9,802 nt of DNA from Nitrosomonas eutropha (GCA_014584635.1 JACTML010000186.1:1-9802); one strand, 5' to 3'. Counted from the stretch's first letter, positions 1-6,487 are shown. A program made the numbers and translations. The notes: generated by a model not told the origin, from the letters alone.

Positions 1-98
1 GAAAAGCCGGAGCATCGCCGGAGAAATTGAGCCCAATTCGGTCGCGATCATCGTTACGCAGTGGGATTCATTGAAAATCTCGGGTTATTCGAGGTGCC
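1..98. mobile_element. Putative terminus of an IS5-type insertion sequence (partial, runs off the left edge)
   Basis: Read on the minus strand from the CTAG at 99-102, the segment begins GGGCACCTCGAATAACCC, which resembles the terminal inverted repeat of IS5-group elements (an AGGTGCGAATAA-like core). IS5-type elements favour a YTAR target, and CTAG at 99-102 would fit as the duplicated target. No long reading frame is decisive. Plus frame 1 ends at a TGA at 28-30 after EKPEHRRRN, which could be a transposase C-terminus. A minus frame from an ATG at 49-51 is also open to the left edge. The other end of the element lies outside the window, so the assignment rests only on the terminus and target site. 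Confidence 0.4.
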
Positions 99-102
99 CT
101 AG
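99..102. repeat. Candidate IS target-site copy (CTAG)
   Basis: CTAG directly abuts the putative IS terminus. On the minus strand its last three bases are the TAG stop of the PAS-EAL gene and its first base is the third base of the final His codon. If this is one copy of a 4-bp duplication, the insertion happened exactly at the stop codon and left the protein intact. The matching copy would be left of the window. Confidence 0.35.
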
Positions 103-1604
103 TGTATGTGTTCAATTGGAAGAGGTCGTTTGACTGCAAATCCCTGGGCATAATCAATCCCGATTCCTGCCAGTTTTTCCAGAATAGCTTGTGTTTCCAC
201 TAATTCGCCGATTGTCCTGATTTTCAGGGCATGCGCAAACTTGTTGATATTTTCAGTTTTTTTCAGATCCTCTGCATTGCGCAAGATATTACAAATCATG
301 CTGCCATCTATCTTCAAAAAATCGGCTTTAATATGTTTCAGCAAGTCAAATGACGCACGGTTATGATCGAAGCTGCACAGTGAAATCAAACACCCCAGTT
401 GCTGTATCTTCTTTATAAACAGCGCTGTATTGTGCAAATCTTCCATGACATCGAATGTTTCTATTTCAAAACATAATTTTTCAGGTTGTATTTTGGCTTG
501 TTCCAGAAGATTCTGAATGTGATGAATAAATGTCGGATCCTTAAGCGTACTTCCAGACAGATTGATACAAAATGAGGCTTTTGTACTGATTTTTCTTTCT
601 GAAAGATACTGGATAATTTTTTTTACCACCCATCCATCCAGACGCGACATCAGATTATGTTTTTCAATGAGCGGAAGAAATGCTCCAGGGGGAACAAGAT
701 TGGATTCTTCCTCCGCCATACGAATAAGAATTTCATAATAAATTTCAGCATGCTCATCCGATTTAACGGGCAATATTTTTTGACAGAAAAGACGAAATTC
801 CTCACGTTCAATCGCCAGAATAATGCGCCTAGCTGAATCCAGCGCTGACTGTGATCGCTGTTCCGCATTTTCGCCAACGCCTTGCACATGCTTTACTTTT
901 TTCGATGAATCATTTTCATCCGTAGATTTTTCCCCGGAACGCTTTAGAGGTAATTCACCTTCTTTTACAAACCGGGGGGTATAGAGAATATAAAATCCGA
1001 TGACTTTTCCACCGGAGTCATAATGTGGTATCAAATTAGCAGTAACCAAACAGGCTGACCGGTTTGGAAGTTGTTGAACATATTGATTCTGTACTGTTTC
1101 ACCGGATAAAACGCGCTCTATTCCTTGTGCGATATGAGTGTAGGACGGACCATTGAGAAACTCTCGCAGGGGGTGATTTTCTATTTGCTCAGATCTTAGC
1201 CCAAACCACTGGCGAAAAGCCCGATTATGATAGTGACATCGCTGTTCCGTATTACAGTAAGCCAGCATACCCGGAAAGTTATCATCTACGATTTGCAGTT
1301 TGGCTTTATTCTCCGAGGAAGTTTTTTCAGCCCAGAGTCGGTATTTTATTTCATTGGCAAGGCGTTCTTTTTGAGCGGCTAATTGCGCGAATTGCATTGA
1401 AAAAGCTTTTTCAGTATGTACAATCTGAATAGCTGTAACAAACATAGCCGTTATCAGAGCCACCCATAATCCTGCGACGACATGCGATTCAATAGAAAAC
1501 ACAGAGTGATCCAGTGCAACCAGTAAACCAGTAATAATCACTGCTACAGTTACTGGCAAAAAGGGTTTGATGGTATTCAGTTTCGAGTAGGTATACATAG
1601 TCAT
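99..1604 (-). CDS. Membrane-anchored PAS-EAL protein with a degenerate c-di-GMP phosphodiesterase site
   Basis: 501 residues. Two hydrophobic segments (about 13-33 and 42-62) enclose a short loop, followed by a probable coiled coil (65-103), a PAS_4-like domain (about 104-210), a charged low-complexity linker (211-250) and an EAL domain (about 258-497). EAL domains hydrolyse c-di-GMP to pGpG. Using RocR as reference, the catalytic spacing matches exactly: E291 (EIL instead of EAL), N348, E380, K431, E467 and Q487 are kept. The DDFG motif is replaced by C410-S411-F-D, and the second Glu of the ExxE motif is T383 (FEIETF). Metal ligands are therefore lost and catalysis is doubtful; it may be a c-di-GMP or protein-binding receptor. 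There is no GGDEF domain. It lies 40 bp downstream of the 1645-2679 gene and is probably cotranscribed with it. No clear Shine-Dalgarno precedes the chosen ATG, and M3 is an alternative start. Confidence 0.9.
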   Translation of the reverse strand: MTMYTYSKLNTIKPFLPVTVAVIITGLLVALDHSVFSIESHVVAGLWVALITAMFVTAIQIVHTEKAFSMQFAQLAAQKERLANEIKYRLWAEKTSSENKAKLQIVDDNFPGMLAYCNTEQRCHYHNRAFRQWFGLRSEQIENHPLREFLNGPSYTHIAQGIERVLSGETVQNQYVQQLPNRSACLVTANLIPHYDSGGKVIGFYILYTPRFVKEGELPLKRSGEKSTDENDSSKKVKHVQGVGENAEQRSQSALDSARRIILAIEREEFRLFCQKILPVKSDEHAEIYYEILIRMAEEESNLVPPGAFLPLIEKHNLMSRLDGWVVKKIIQYLSERKISTKASFCINLSGSTLKDPTFIHHIQNLLEQAKIQPEKLCFEIETFDVMEDLHNTALFIKKIQQLGCLISLCSFDHNRASFDLLKHIKADFLKIDGSMICNILRNAEDLKKTENINKFAHALKIRTIGELVETQAILEKLAGIGIDYAQGFAVKRPLPIEHIH

Positions 1605-1644
1605 ATTCAGGAAATCCGGTTAAGAGATATTTTTCCAGACAGAT

Positions 1645-2679
1645 CTAGCTGTAAGATTCAAGCGGGTGTACAGCAGCCCAAAACTTCCAGAGACTGCGGG
1701 GCGTCAACATAAAATTTCGAGTTGAATGCTTTCCGATGACCGTGAGCTTTAACCGTGTTATTTGTCTTTTCTTCAACGCTCCCAGTAACGGGGCAAACCA
1801 GTTTTGTTCGATTTTCACTAACTCATTTCTCCAATGAAATGCATCTCTGTAACTGGCAAAGCTCTGAAGGTTATCTAAAAAAACCAGCTGCTCACCTGAA
1901 CTGTCAGAGTGTTGCAGTAATTCTTCCGCATTCTCCGGCAAGGCGTGGCATGAAATTTTCCCCATTTTCGCCAGTGCACAAACAAAAACGTGACTGCTCC
2001 AGATTCTGGCGTAAGGTGCATGCACTTTTTGTGGTGCAACACCTCCCCCCCATACCCATACACTGTTAATCGCCAGCTCTCCACGAGCTTCTCTTGCCTG
2101 ATTTAACGAATGGTCATATAAAAGCATCTGTATTTCATTAATTCTGCTATTCCAGATCGAACTATCATTACCATGGGGGAGAAGGTCATTTATATTCTGG
2201 CCCACAGCCTCACTCAAAAGAAATGTCTGTAACTCAGGCGTTTGGTTACACCGCAGATACCAGCGATCAGAATGAAGAGGCAACAGAGTTAAGCCATCAG
2301 CTGAAATTAACTCGTTAATGCTATCGGTAAATGAAATTGCTTCCTTTAGGGAAATATTCAGAATATGGCTATCACCTAAAAGCAGATGATTATTTTCAAT
2401 CCGGAGATGGACCGGATCAACGCGTAGCCAGTACTTCTTTTCTTCAGATTCAGCACTTCCCCTATCCAACTGCAATGTTATGGGGGCAACAGGCCAATCA
2501 TATTGCTTAGCTACATTAAACATCTCACATAACCAGGATTCTGCTGTCCGCCCGGTACCTTCAGTACGAAAACCTTTTGCAAGAATCGTCTTCAATGCCG
2601 GTAATTCCAGATGACGGTAAATATCTGTTTGTAAATTATCTGGCCAAAATAAAGCGGGGATACATAAATGTAAATTCAT
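1645..2679 (-). CDS. Conserved phosphoglycerate-mutase-like protein of unknown function
   Basis: 344 residues, soluble, no signal peptide. It matches, from memory, a betaproteobacterial family often named cofactor-independent phosphoglycerate mutase or regulatory protein (probably COG4255), with no proven function that I know of. Recognisable family blocks are the N-terminal LCIPALFWPD (5-14), WLRVDPVHLR (84-93), RWYLR (139-143), and the most characteristic stretch NQAREARGELAINSVWVWGG (193-212). The C-terminus has a WFAPLLGALK block (294-303). I cannot identify the full metal-ligand set of true alkaline-phosphatase-superfamily mutases, so the enzyme name should not be taken literally. It is the first gene of a probable two-gene unit with the PAS-EAL gene. 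The start ATG gives the expected N-terminus although the upstream sequence has only a weak ribosome binding site. Confidence 0.8.
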   Translation of the reverse strand: MNLHLCIPALFWPDNLQTDIYRHLELPALKTILAKGFRTEGTGRTAESWLCEMFNVAKQYDWPVAPITLQLDRGSAESEEKKYWLRVDPVHLRIENNHLLLGDSHILNISLKEAISFTDSINELISADGLTLLPLHSDRWYLRCNQTPELQTFLLSEAVGQNINDLLPHGNDSSIWNSRINEIQMLLYDHSLNQAREARGELAINSVWVWGGGVAPQKVHAPYARIWSSHVFVCALAKMGKISCHALPENAEELLQHSDSSGEQLVFLDNLQSFASYRDAFHWRNELVKIEQNWFAPLLGALKKRQITRLKLTVIGKHSTRNFMLTPRSLWKFWAAVHPLESYS

Positions 2680-2708
2680 ACAAAACTGTAGATAAATATA
2701 AAAACATC

Positions 2709-2738
2709 ATTGAAGCCCTGTTCAGGAAGCATTGTCAA
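2709..2738 (-). promoter_or_regulatory. Candidate sigma-70 promoter for the leftward two-gene unit
   Basis: On the minus strand a perfect -35 hexamer TTGACA (2738-2733) is followed after 18 bp by TTCAAT (2714-2709), a 4/6 match to the -10 consensus. Transcription would begin near 2702, about 23 nt ahead of the ATG at 2679. The -35 is strong, the -10 weak. Confidence 0.4.
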
Positions 2739-2755
2739 ATCTGGTATCCGGTTCT

Positions 2756-2827
2756 TCAGGTAGCTGTCTTCCTGATCGCTTCATAGCCCGCTACAACCGC
2801 AGCTCCTTTTCCCGCAATATGACTCAT
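2756..2827 (-). CDS. Possible tiny ORF or gene remnant (23 aa)
   Basis: A minus-strand frame reads MSHIAGKGAAVVAGYEAIRK followed by TAT and a TGA stop. Its base composition is GC-richer and more codon-like than the AT-rich DNA around it, which suggests a small protein or the 3' remnant of a lost gene. The same frame stays open back to an ATG at 2920, giving 54 residues, but that longer version would overlap the bfd promoter and Fur-like box and starts with AT-rich, unlikely codons. No Shine-Dalgarno precedes either ATG. I do not recognise the product. Confidence 0.2.
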   Translation of the reverse strand: MSHIAGKGAAVVAGYEAIRKTAT

Positions 2828-2874
2828 GAAGAATTCACACAGAGCCCTTTTACATAAATATATGCAGTTATCAG

Positions 2875-2902
2875 TTGCAAAATTTTCAAAGATAAATATA
2901 AT
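2875..2902 (+). promoter_or_regulatory. Predicted bfd-bfr promoter
   Basis: TTGCAA (2875-2880, 4/6 to the -35 consensus), a 16-bp spacer, then a perfect TATAAT (2897-2902). Transcription would start around 2908-2910, giving a 5' leader of about 98 nt before the bfd ATG. The start point falls inside the Fur-like box. Confidence 0.55.
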
Positions 2903-2905
2903 TTT

Positions 2906-2924
2906 AAGAATTATTCTCATTAGT
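2906..2924. promoter_or_regulatory. Fur-box-like operator over the bfd transcription start
   Basis: Read on the minus strand, the 19-mer ACTAATGAGAATAATTCTT matches 13 of 19 positions of the Fur consensus GATAATGATAATCATTATC. It includes the perfect palindrome AGAATTATTCT (2907-2917). It sits just downstream of the TATAAT hexamer, so bound Fe-Fur would block transcription of bfd. Fur repression of bfd is known in enterobacteria; here it is an inference from position and sequence. Confidence 0.55.
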
Positions 2925-3006
2925 AATTAAATTTACTGCGATCGCGAGTTGAATAACTATATAGAGCTCGTATTTTCTGAAAACCATTCGACAAAAGTTA
3001 TCTTTC

Positions 3007-3207
3007 ATGTATATTTGCGTATGTAACGGAGTGACTGAGCGCGACATTCATGAGGCTGTAAAACAAGGAGCCGTAAGAATGCGTGATCTGAGAACCTGCT
3101 TGGGTGTCACCGGACAGTGTGGCGTTTGCGCGTGCCATGCCAAGACAACTCTGGACAAAATACTGAGCCAGGAACTCTCTCGACAAACTAATGCAAGCCC
3201 TTCCTGA
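3007..3207 (+). CDS. bfd: Bacterioferritin-associated ferredoxin
   Basis: 66 residues, the usual length for Bfd. It carries the family's [2Fe-2S] ligands in the expected positions: C4 and C6 (ICVCNGVT) and C38 and C41 (GQCGVC), with additional cysteines C31 and C43. Bfd docks on bacterioferritin and passes electrons to the heme so that the ferric core is reduced and iron released to the cytosol. It lies 39 bp ahead of bfr on the same strand, supporting co-expression. The ATG has no good Shine-Dalgarno (upstream is AAAAGTTATCTTTC) but gives the canonical MYICVCNG start. A promoter with a Fur-like box lies about 80-130 bp upstream, in line with production under iron starvation. Confidence 0.95.
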   Translation: MYICVCNGVTERDIHEAVKQGAVRMRDLRTCLGVTGQCGVCACHAKTTLDKILSQELSRQTNASPS

Positions 3208-3246
3208 GCTACTGAAACTTGCAAACTGACCATCCGGAGAAAAATT

Positions 3247-3711
3247 ATGAAAGGTAATGCTGACATAATCCGCTGGCTGAATCGCCAGCTACAGCTCGAG
3301 CTGACCGCGATCAACCAATATTTTCTACATGCGCGCATGTATAAAAACTGGGGATTTAATAAGCTTGGAGAGCATGAATACCAGGAATCTATTGAAGAAA
3401 TGAAACATGCGGATCAATTAATTGAGCGCATTCTTTTTCTTGAAGGACTACCTAACCTGCAAGAACTCGGAAAACTATTAATTGGAGAAAATGCACAAGA
3501 GTGTATCGCTTGTGACCTCGAACTGGAACGAGCAGGTAGAGAGATGCTCATTAGTGCAGTAGCTGCTTGCGAAACTGCACAGGACTTTGTCTCGCGCGAG
3601 ATTTTTAAAGAAATTCTGGAAGATACGGAAGATCATATTGACTGGCTGGAAACGCAACAAGATGTAATGCAGAATGTCGGTCTTCAGAACTGGCTGCAAA
3701 GCCAGATTTAA
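3247..3711 (+). CDS. bfr: Bacterioferritin
   Basis: 154 residues, typical for the heme-containing 24-mer iron-storage shell. In E. coli Bfr numbering the ferroxidase residues E18, E51, H54, E94 and H130 are present, as is the heme ligand M52 (EEMKH, 50-54). The position of ferroxidase ligand E127 is Thr (DTEDH, 126-130), with Glu one residue later at 128. Some betaproteobacterial Bfr proteins that I recall have T or N there, so this may be a subtype, possibly one that mixes with a second Bfr subunit. It stores ferric iron in the cytosol and detoxifies Fe2+. A good Shine-Dalgarno (GGAGA, 3236-3240) sits 6 nt ahead of the ATG. It is the second gene of the bfd-bfr unit. Confidence 0.95.
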   Translation: MKGNADIIRWLNRQLQLELTAINQYFLHARMYKNWGFNKLGEHEYQESIEEMKHADQLIERILFLEGLPNLQELGKLLIGENAQECIACDLELERAGREMLISAVAACETAQDFVSREIFKEILEDTEDHIDWLETQQDVMQNVGLQNWLQSQI

Positions 3712-3718
3712 TAAATAC

Positions 3719-3757
3719 CTGTTATTTTGGCTTGTTATTTAGCAGGCAAAATAGCAG
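3719..3757 (+). terminator. Hairpin just after bfr, possible terminator
   Basis: CTGTTATTTTG (3719-3729) can pair with CAAAATAGCAG (3747-3757): 11 pairs including one G-U, loop of 17 nt, 8 nt after the bfr stop. There is no U-run after it, so it is either a weak terminator or an mRNA 3'-end stabiliser. The loop region carries direct repeats TGTTATTT (3720, 3734) and TAGCAGG (3740, 3752). Confidence 0.35.
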
Positions 3758-3769
3758 GAAGCCTTATAA

Positions 3770-3808
3770 GTCAGAAACAAATATTCTTCTTCTGACCACA
3801 CGTCAGAA
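3770..3808. repeat. Overlapping GTCAGAA / TTCTGAC inverted repeats with two possible pairings
   Basis: GTCAGAA at 3770-3776 and again at 3802-3808 flank TTCTGAC at 3790-3796. The central arm can pair perfectly (7 bp) with either the left copy (13-nt loop) or the right copy (5-nt loop, CACAC), but not with both. No poly-T follows. Confidence 0.5.
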
Positions 3809-3812
3809 CACA

Positions 3813-3843
3813 GCTGAGTCTGATCAATTATTTCAGACTCAGC
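3813..3843. repeat. Perfect 11-bp inverted repeat, possible bidirectional terminator
   Basis: GCTGAGTCTGA (3813-3823) and TCAGACTCAGC (3833-3843) are exact reverse complements around a 9-nt loop. It is the strongest hairpin between bfr and the Sel1 gene. Neither strand has a downstream T-run, so rho-independent termination is not certain; it may instead be an mRNA end-protecting stem or a protein-binding palindrome. Confidence 0.45.
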
Positions 3844-3920
3844 CATTAAAATAGCTGTATGCATTCGTCTACATATTCCTTACAACTGATCATAAATTAG
3901 AAATGTACTGATAGAATACG

Positions 3921-3948
3921 AGGAATATTTACTCATATCTGTATTCCT
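3921..3948. promoter_or_regulatory. Inverted repeat ahead of the Sel1-repeat gene
   Basis: AGGAATA (3921-3927) and TATTCCT (3942-3948) are exact reverse complements with a 14-nt loop, ending 12 nt before the ATG at 3961. The gene has no clear Shine-Dalgarno, so this could be an operator or a leader hairpin. Function unknown. Confidence 0.3.
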
Positions 3949-3960
3949 GTACTTAGTATT

Positions 3961-4812
3961 ATGACTATTAATTGTACGCAGTGCGGAAGTAGCCGAATAT
4001 ACAAATCCCGTTTCAGACCAGGCGAACGCACTCCTTCAAACTTTCTGCTTTCCCCTTATCGCTGTCGGGAGTGCAAGGCACGTTTTCTTGCCAGAAATAA
4101 CGATGCTTATTTCGTAACCACAATAAGCATTGGTTGTATATTCCTGTTTGGAACTCTGATATGGATCGGTTTTTCTTCTGACGAACCTATAGGTAGCAAC
4201 CTGCCGTCTCAATCACAAACAGCTCCAGTTGAGTCATTTCACCCTACCCTCCAATCTGCACCGGTAATCGCATCAAAGAAAACGATACCAGAAGCAATTG
4301 CTTCTGGAGAAAAAATCAGCCTCGAATCAATCAAGGGCGAGGAAACACATTCCACACCGGATCCCAATGACAACCGGTTTTACACAATTAATCTCTTTCT
4401 TGAAAAAGCAAAAAAAGGTAACACGGATGCCCAGTACCAGCTGGGTTTACTGTATCTGACCGGCAAAGGAACACTTCAGGATTTCTCTGAAGCTTCTAAA
4501 TGGCTCACCCTGGCTGCTGAACAAAATCACCCTCCTGCCCAATATGAACTGGGTCTTCTCTATCAAGTCGGCCAAGGTGTAGAGATGGATAATGAAAAAA
4601 GTTATATCTGGTTTAATCTGGCTGCGGCTGCCGGTATAGAACAGGCAGCATTAGCGCGCGACAAGGTTATGCGCTCTCTTAACAGAGCACAACTCGCATC
4701 AGCACAGAAAAAAGCCCGGGAATGGCTGCTTTTCAAGAGTAACTCTGAAAAGAAGTTATCCGGGCTAATTGGACAAAACAATAATGAAGATACCCTGATT
4801 ACAACGCCTTAA
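3961..4812 (+). CDS. Zinc-ribbon, single-span membrane protein with two Sel1 repeats
   Basis: 283 residues. The N-terminus has two CxxC pairs (C5/C8 and C35/C38), a likely zinc ribbon, followed by one transmembrane segment (about 50-71). A low-complexity linker rich in Ser, Pro and Thr (72-137) leads to two Sel1-like repeats (about 154-189 and 190-225, with AQYQLGLLY and AQYELGLLY) and a C-terminal helix with an AQKKAREWL block (248-256), a common ending of Sel1 proteins. Topology would put the zinc ribbon in the cytoplasm and the Sel1 scaffold in the periplasm if the positive-inside rule applies, because the flank before the segment is Arg/Lys-rich. Sel1 repeats mediate protein-protein contacts; the partner is unknown. 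The reading frame ends 14 bp inside the convergent pntB gene. The start is the only ATG that keeps both CxxC pairs. Confidence 0.8.
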   Translation: MTINCTQCGSSRIYKSRFRPGERTPSNFLLSPYRCRECKARFLARNNDAYFVTTISIGCIFLFGTLIWIGFSSDEPIGSNLPSQSQTAPVESFHPTLQSAPVIASKKTIPEAIASGEKISLESIKGEETHSTPDPNDNRFYTINLFLEKAKKGNTDAQYQLGLLYLTGKGTLQDFSEASKWLTLAAEQNHPPAQYELGLLYQVGQGVEMDNEKSYIWFNLAAAAGIEQAALARDKVMRSLNRAQLASAQKKAREWLLFKSNSEKKLSGLIGQNNNEDTLITTP

Positions 4813-6178
4813 CCATATCTTCGACGACCTTTTTCGCATCACCAAATACCATCATCGTCTTATCCATATAAAAAAGGTCATTGTCCAATCCTGCATAACC
4901 GGCCGCCATACTGCGTTTAACAACCATCACTGTACGCGCCTTATACGCCTCCAGAATCGGCATTCCGTAAATAGGACTTCCCTGAACATTCGCCGCAGGA
5001 TTAACGACGTCGTTTGCACCCAGCACCAGCACAACATCAGTATTTGGAAAATCACTATTGATCTCTTCCATTTCCTGAACCATTTCATAAGGAATTTCAG
5101 CCTCGGCGAGCAATACATTCATGTGACCAGGCATGCGGCCCGCAACAGGATGAATGGCAAACCGAATATTAATTCCCTTTTCATGTAACGCTAAAGCCAG
5201 TTCCTTGACGGCATGCTGCGCACGTGCCACAGCCAATCCGTAGCCTGGAATGATAATAACGCTGTCAGCATTTCCCAGCAGGAACGCCGCATCATCTGCA
5301 CTACCGCTACGGTAGGTTTTTTGCGTACCATCACTAGCGCTCTGGGTGCCGCCATCACTCCCGAAGCCCCCAAGAATCACAGAAAGAAACGGACGATTCA
5401 TAGCCTTACACATAATGTAGGAAAGAATCGCACCAGAACTGCCTACCAGAGATCCAGCAATAATCAGCATCGGATTACCCAGCGAAAAACCGATTCCTGC
5501 TGCAGCCCATCCGGAATAGGAGTTCAACATGGAAATTACAACCGGCATATCTGCTCCGCCGATTGGGATAATAATGAGGAAACCCAGCAGAAAGGCAATT
5601 GCTGTCATGGTAAAAAACGCTGTCCAGTTTGTTGTTTCACTGAAGAAAAACCACAAACCGAAACCAATCATAACGATTGCCATCAGCAGGTTAATCATAT
5701 GCTGGCCACCAAAAACAATTGGTGCACCGCTCATACGTCCGGATAACTTGAGAAAAGCAATAACTGATCCGGACCATGTCATGGCACCGATAAATGTCCC
5801 CAGGAAAAGCTCAAGTTTATTACCGGCAGGCAATACTTCCGGAAGATCAAATGAAACCGGGTTATTGACAGCTGCAATCGCAATAAGCACGGCAGCAAGC
5901 CCAACAAGCGAGTGCATAAATGCAATAAGCTCGGGCATGGCAGTCATTTGAATACGCTGCGCTACAATCGCACCGATGGCGGCACCGATGGCAATACAGC
6001 TTAAAATCAGCGTCCAGTTCCCGGTAATGGTCAGAGTTGTAGCAACAGCAATACCCATTCCCAACATACCCAGGAGATTACCGCGACGAGCAGCAACAGG
6101 TGAGCTTAACCCCTTGAGTGAAAGAATAAAAAATACAGCCGCTACCAGATAGGCCAGCGCAATAGAGTTAACAGACAT
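4799..6178 (-). CDS. pntB: NAD(P) transhydrogenase subunit beta
   Basis: 459 residues, full length. The N-terminal two-fifths is a bundle of about eight or nine hydrophobic segments (membrane domain II) with the conserved proton-path His in FMHSLVG (H89, equivalent to E. coli beta-His91), D210 in GGADMPVV and N219 in LNSYSGWAA. The C-terminal domain III (about 290-459) binds NADP(H): GYGLAVARAQHAV (312-324), HPVAGRMPGHMNV (343-355), GANDVVNPAA (387-396) and KRSMAAGYAG (421-430). With the alpha subunits it couples proton re-entry to hydride transfer from NADH to NADP+ in the inner membrane, supplying NADPH. Its ATG follows the pntAB stop directly (TAAATG), indicating translational coupling; AAGGGA inside pntAB serves as ribosome binding site. 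Its 3' end overlaps the opposing Sel1 gene by 14 bp. Confidence 0.97.
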   Translation of the reverse strand: MSVNSIALAYLVAAVFFILSLKGLSSPVAARRGNLLGMLGMGIAVATTLTITGNWTLILSCIAIGAAIGAIVAQRIQMTAMPELIAFMHSLVGLAAVLIAIAAVNNPVSFDLPEVLPAGNKLELFLGTFIGAMTWSGSVIAFLKLSGRMSGAPIVFGGQHMINLLMAIVMIGFGLWFFFSETTNWTAFFTMTAIAFLLGFLIIIPIGGADMPVVISMLNSYSGWAAAGIGFSLGNPMLIIAGSLVGSSGAILSYIMCKAMNRPFLSVILGGFGSDGGTQSASDGTQKTYRSGSADDAAFLLGNADSVIIIPGYGLAVARAQHAVKELALALHEKGINIRFAIHPVAGRMPGHMNVLLAEAEIPYEMVQEMEEINSDFPNTDVVLVLGANDVVNPAANVQGSPIYGMPILEAYKARTVMVVKRSMAAGYAGLDNDLFYMDKTMMVFGDAKKVVEDMVKAL

Positions 6179-6487
6179 TTAGGCTTGTCCCTTTTTATCT
6201 TTTTTCTTAAACATTTCCAGCATACGCTGGGTAACGAGAAATCCACCAAATACATTGATAGATGCCAGAACTACGGCTACGGCACCCAGCCATGCACCCC
6301 AGTCCGCTTCAGCTGAACCTGCTGCCAACATTGCTCCGACCAGAATAATACTGGAAATTGCATTTGTTACTGACATCAGAGGAGTGTGAAGGGCTGGCGT
6401 TACGTTCCACACCACATGGTAACCCACAAAAACTGCCAGAACGAATATCGTCAGGTTGATGATCGTTGGATCAATTTCTCCAATCAT
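6179..6487 (-). CDS. pntAB: NAD(P) transhydrogenase subunit alpha, membrane part
   Basis: 102 residues with three hydrophobic segments (about 8-28, 38-57 and 63-86) and a Lys-rich cytoplasmic tail (KKKDKKGQA). This is the small alpha-2 subunit of the three-gene transhydrogenase type, corresponding to the membrane portion of the fused E. coli PntA. Conserved blocks include [20 protein letters not shown] (20-39) and [16 protein letters not shown] (78-93). It anchors the soluble NAD(H)-binding subunit and completes the proton channel with PntB. A good Shine-Dalgarno (AAGGAAG) precedes the ATG by 4 nt. It starts 62 bp after the pntAA stop and is fused in register (TAAATG) to pntB. Confidence 0.95.
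   Translation of the reverse strand: MIGEIDPTIINLTIFVLAVFVGYHVVWNVTPALHTPLMSVTNAISSIILVGAMLAAGSAEADWGAWLGAVAVVLASINVFGGFLVTQRMLEMFKKKDKKGQA

Noticed and set aside
99..1604. PAS-EAL gene as a pseudogene truncated by the IS
   Set aside because: The EAL domain is complete through the Q487 region and the final residues match the usual end of the domain; the stop lies in the target sequence itself, so no coding sequence appears lost.
2938..2945. GCGATCGC palindrome in the bfd leader
   Set aside because: A single copy of an 8-bp palindrome; no repeated pattern in the window to suggest a function.
2998..3338. Minus-strand frames opposite bfd and bfr
   Set aside because: Shadows of two well-recognised genes.
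5213..5951. Long plus-strand frames opposite pntB
   Set aside because: They are antisense shadows of a strongly conserved membrane/NADP-binding gene; the translations show no family features and no ribosome binding sites.
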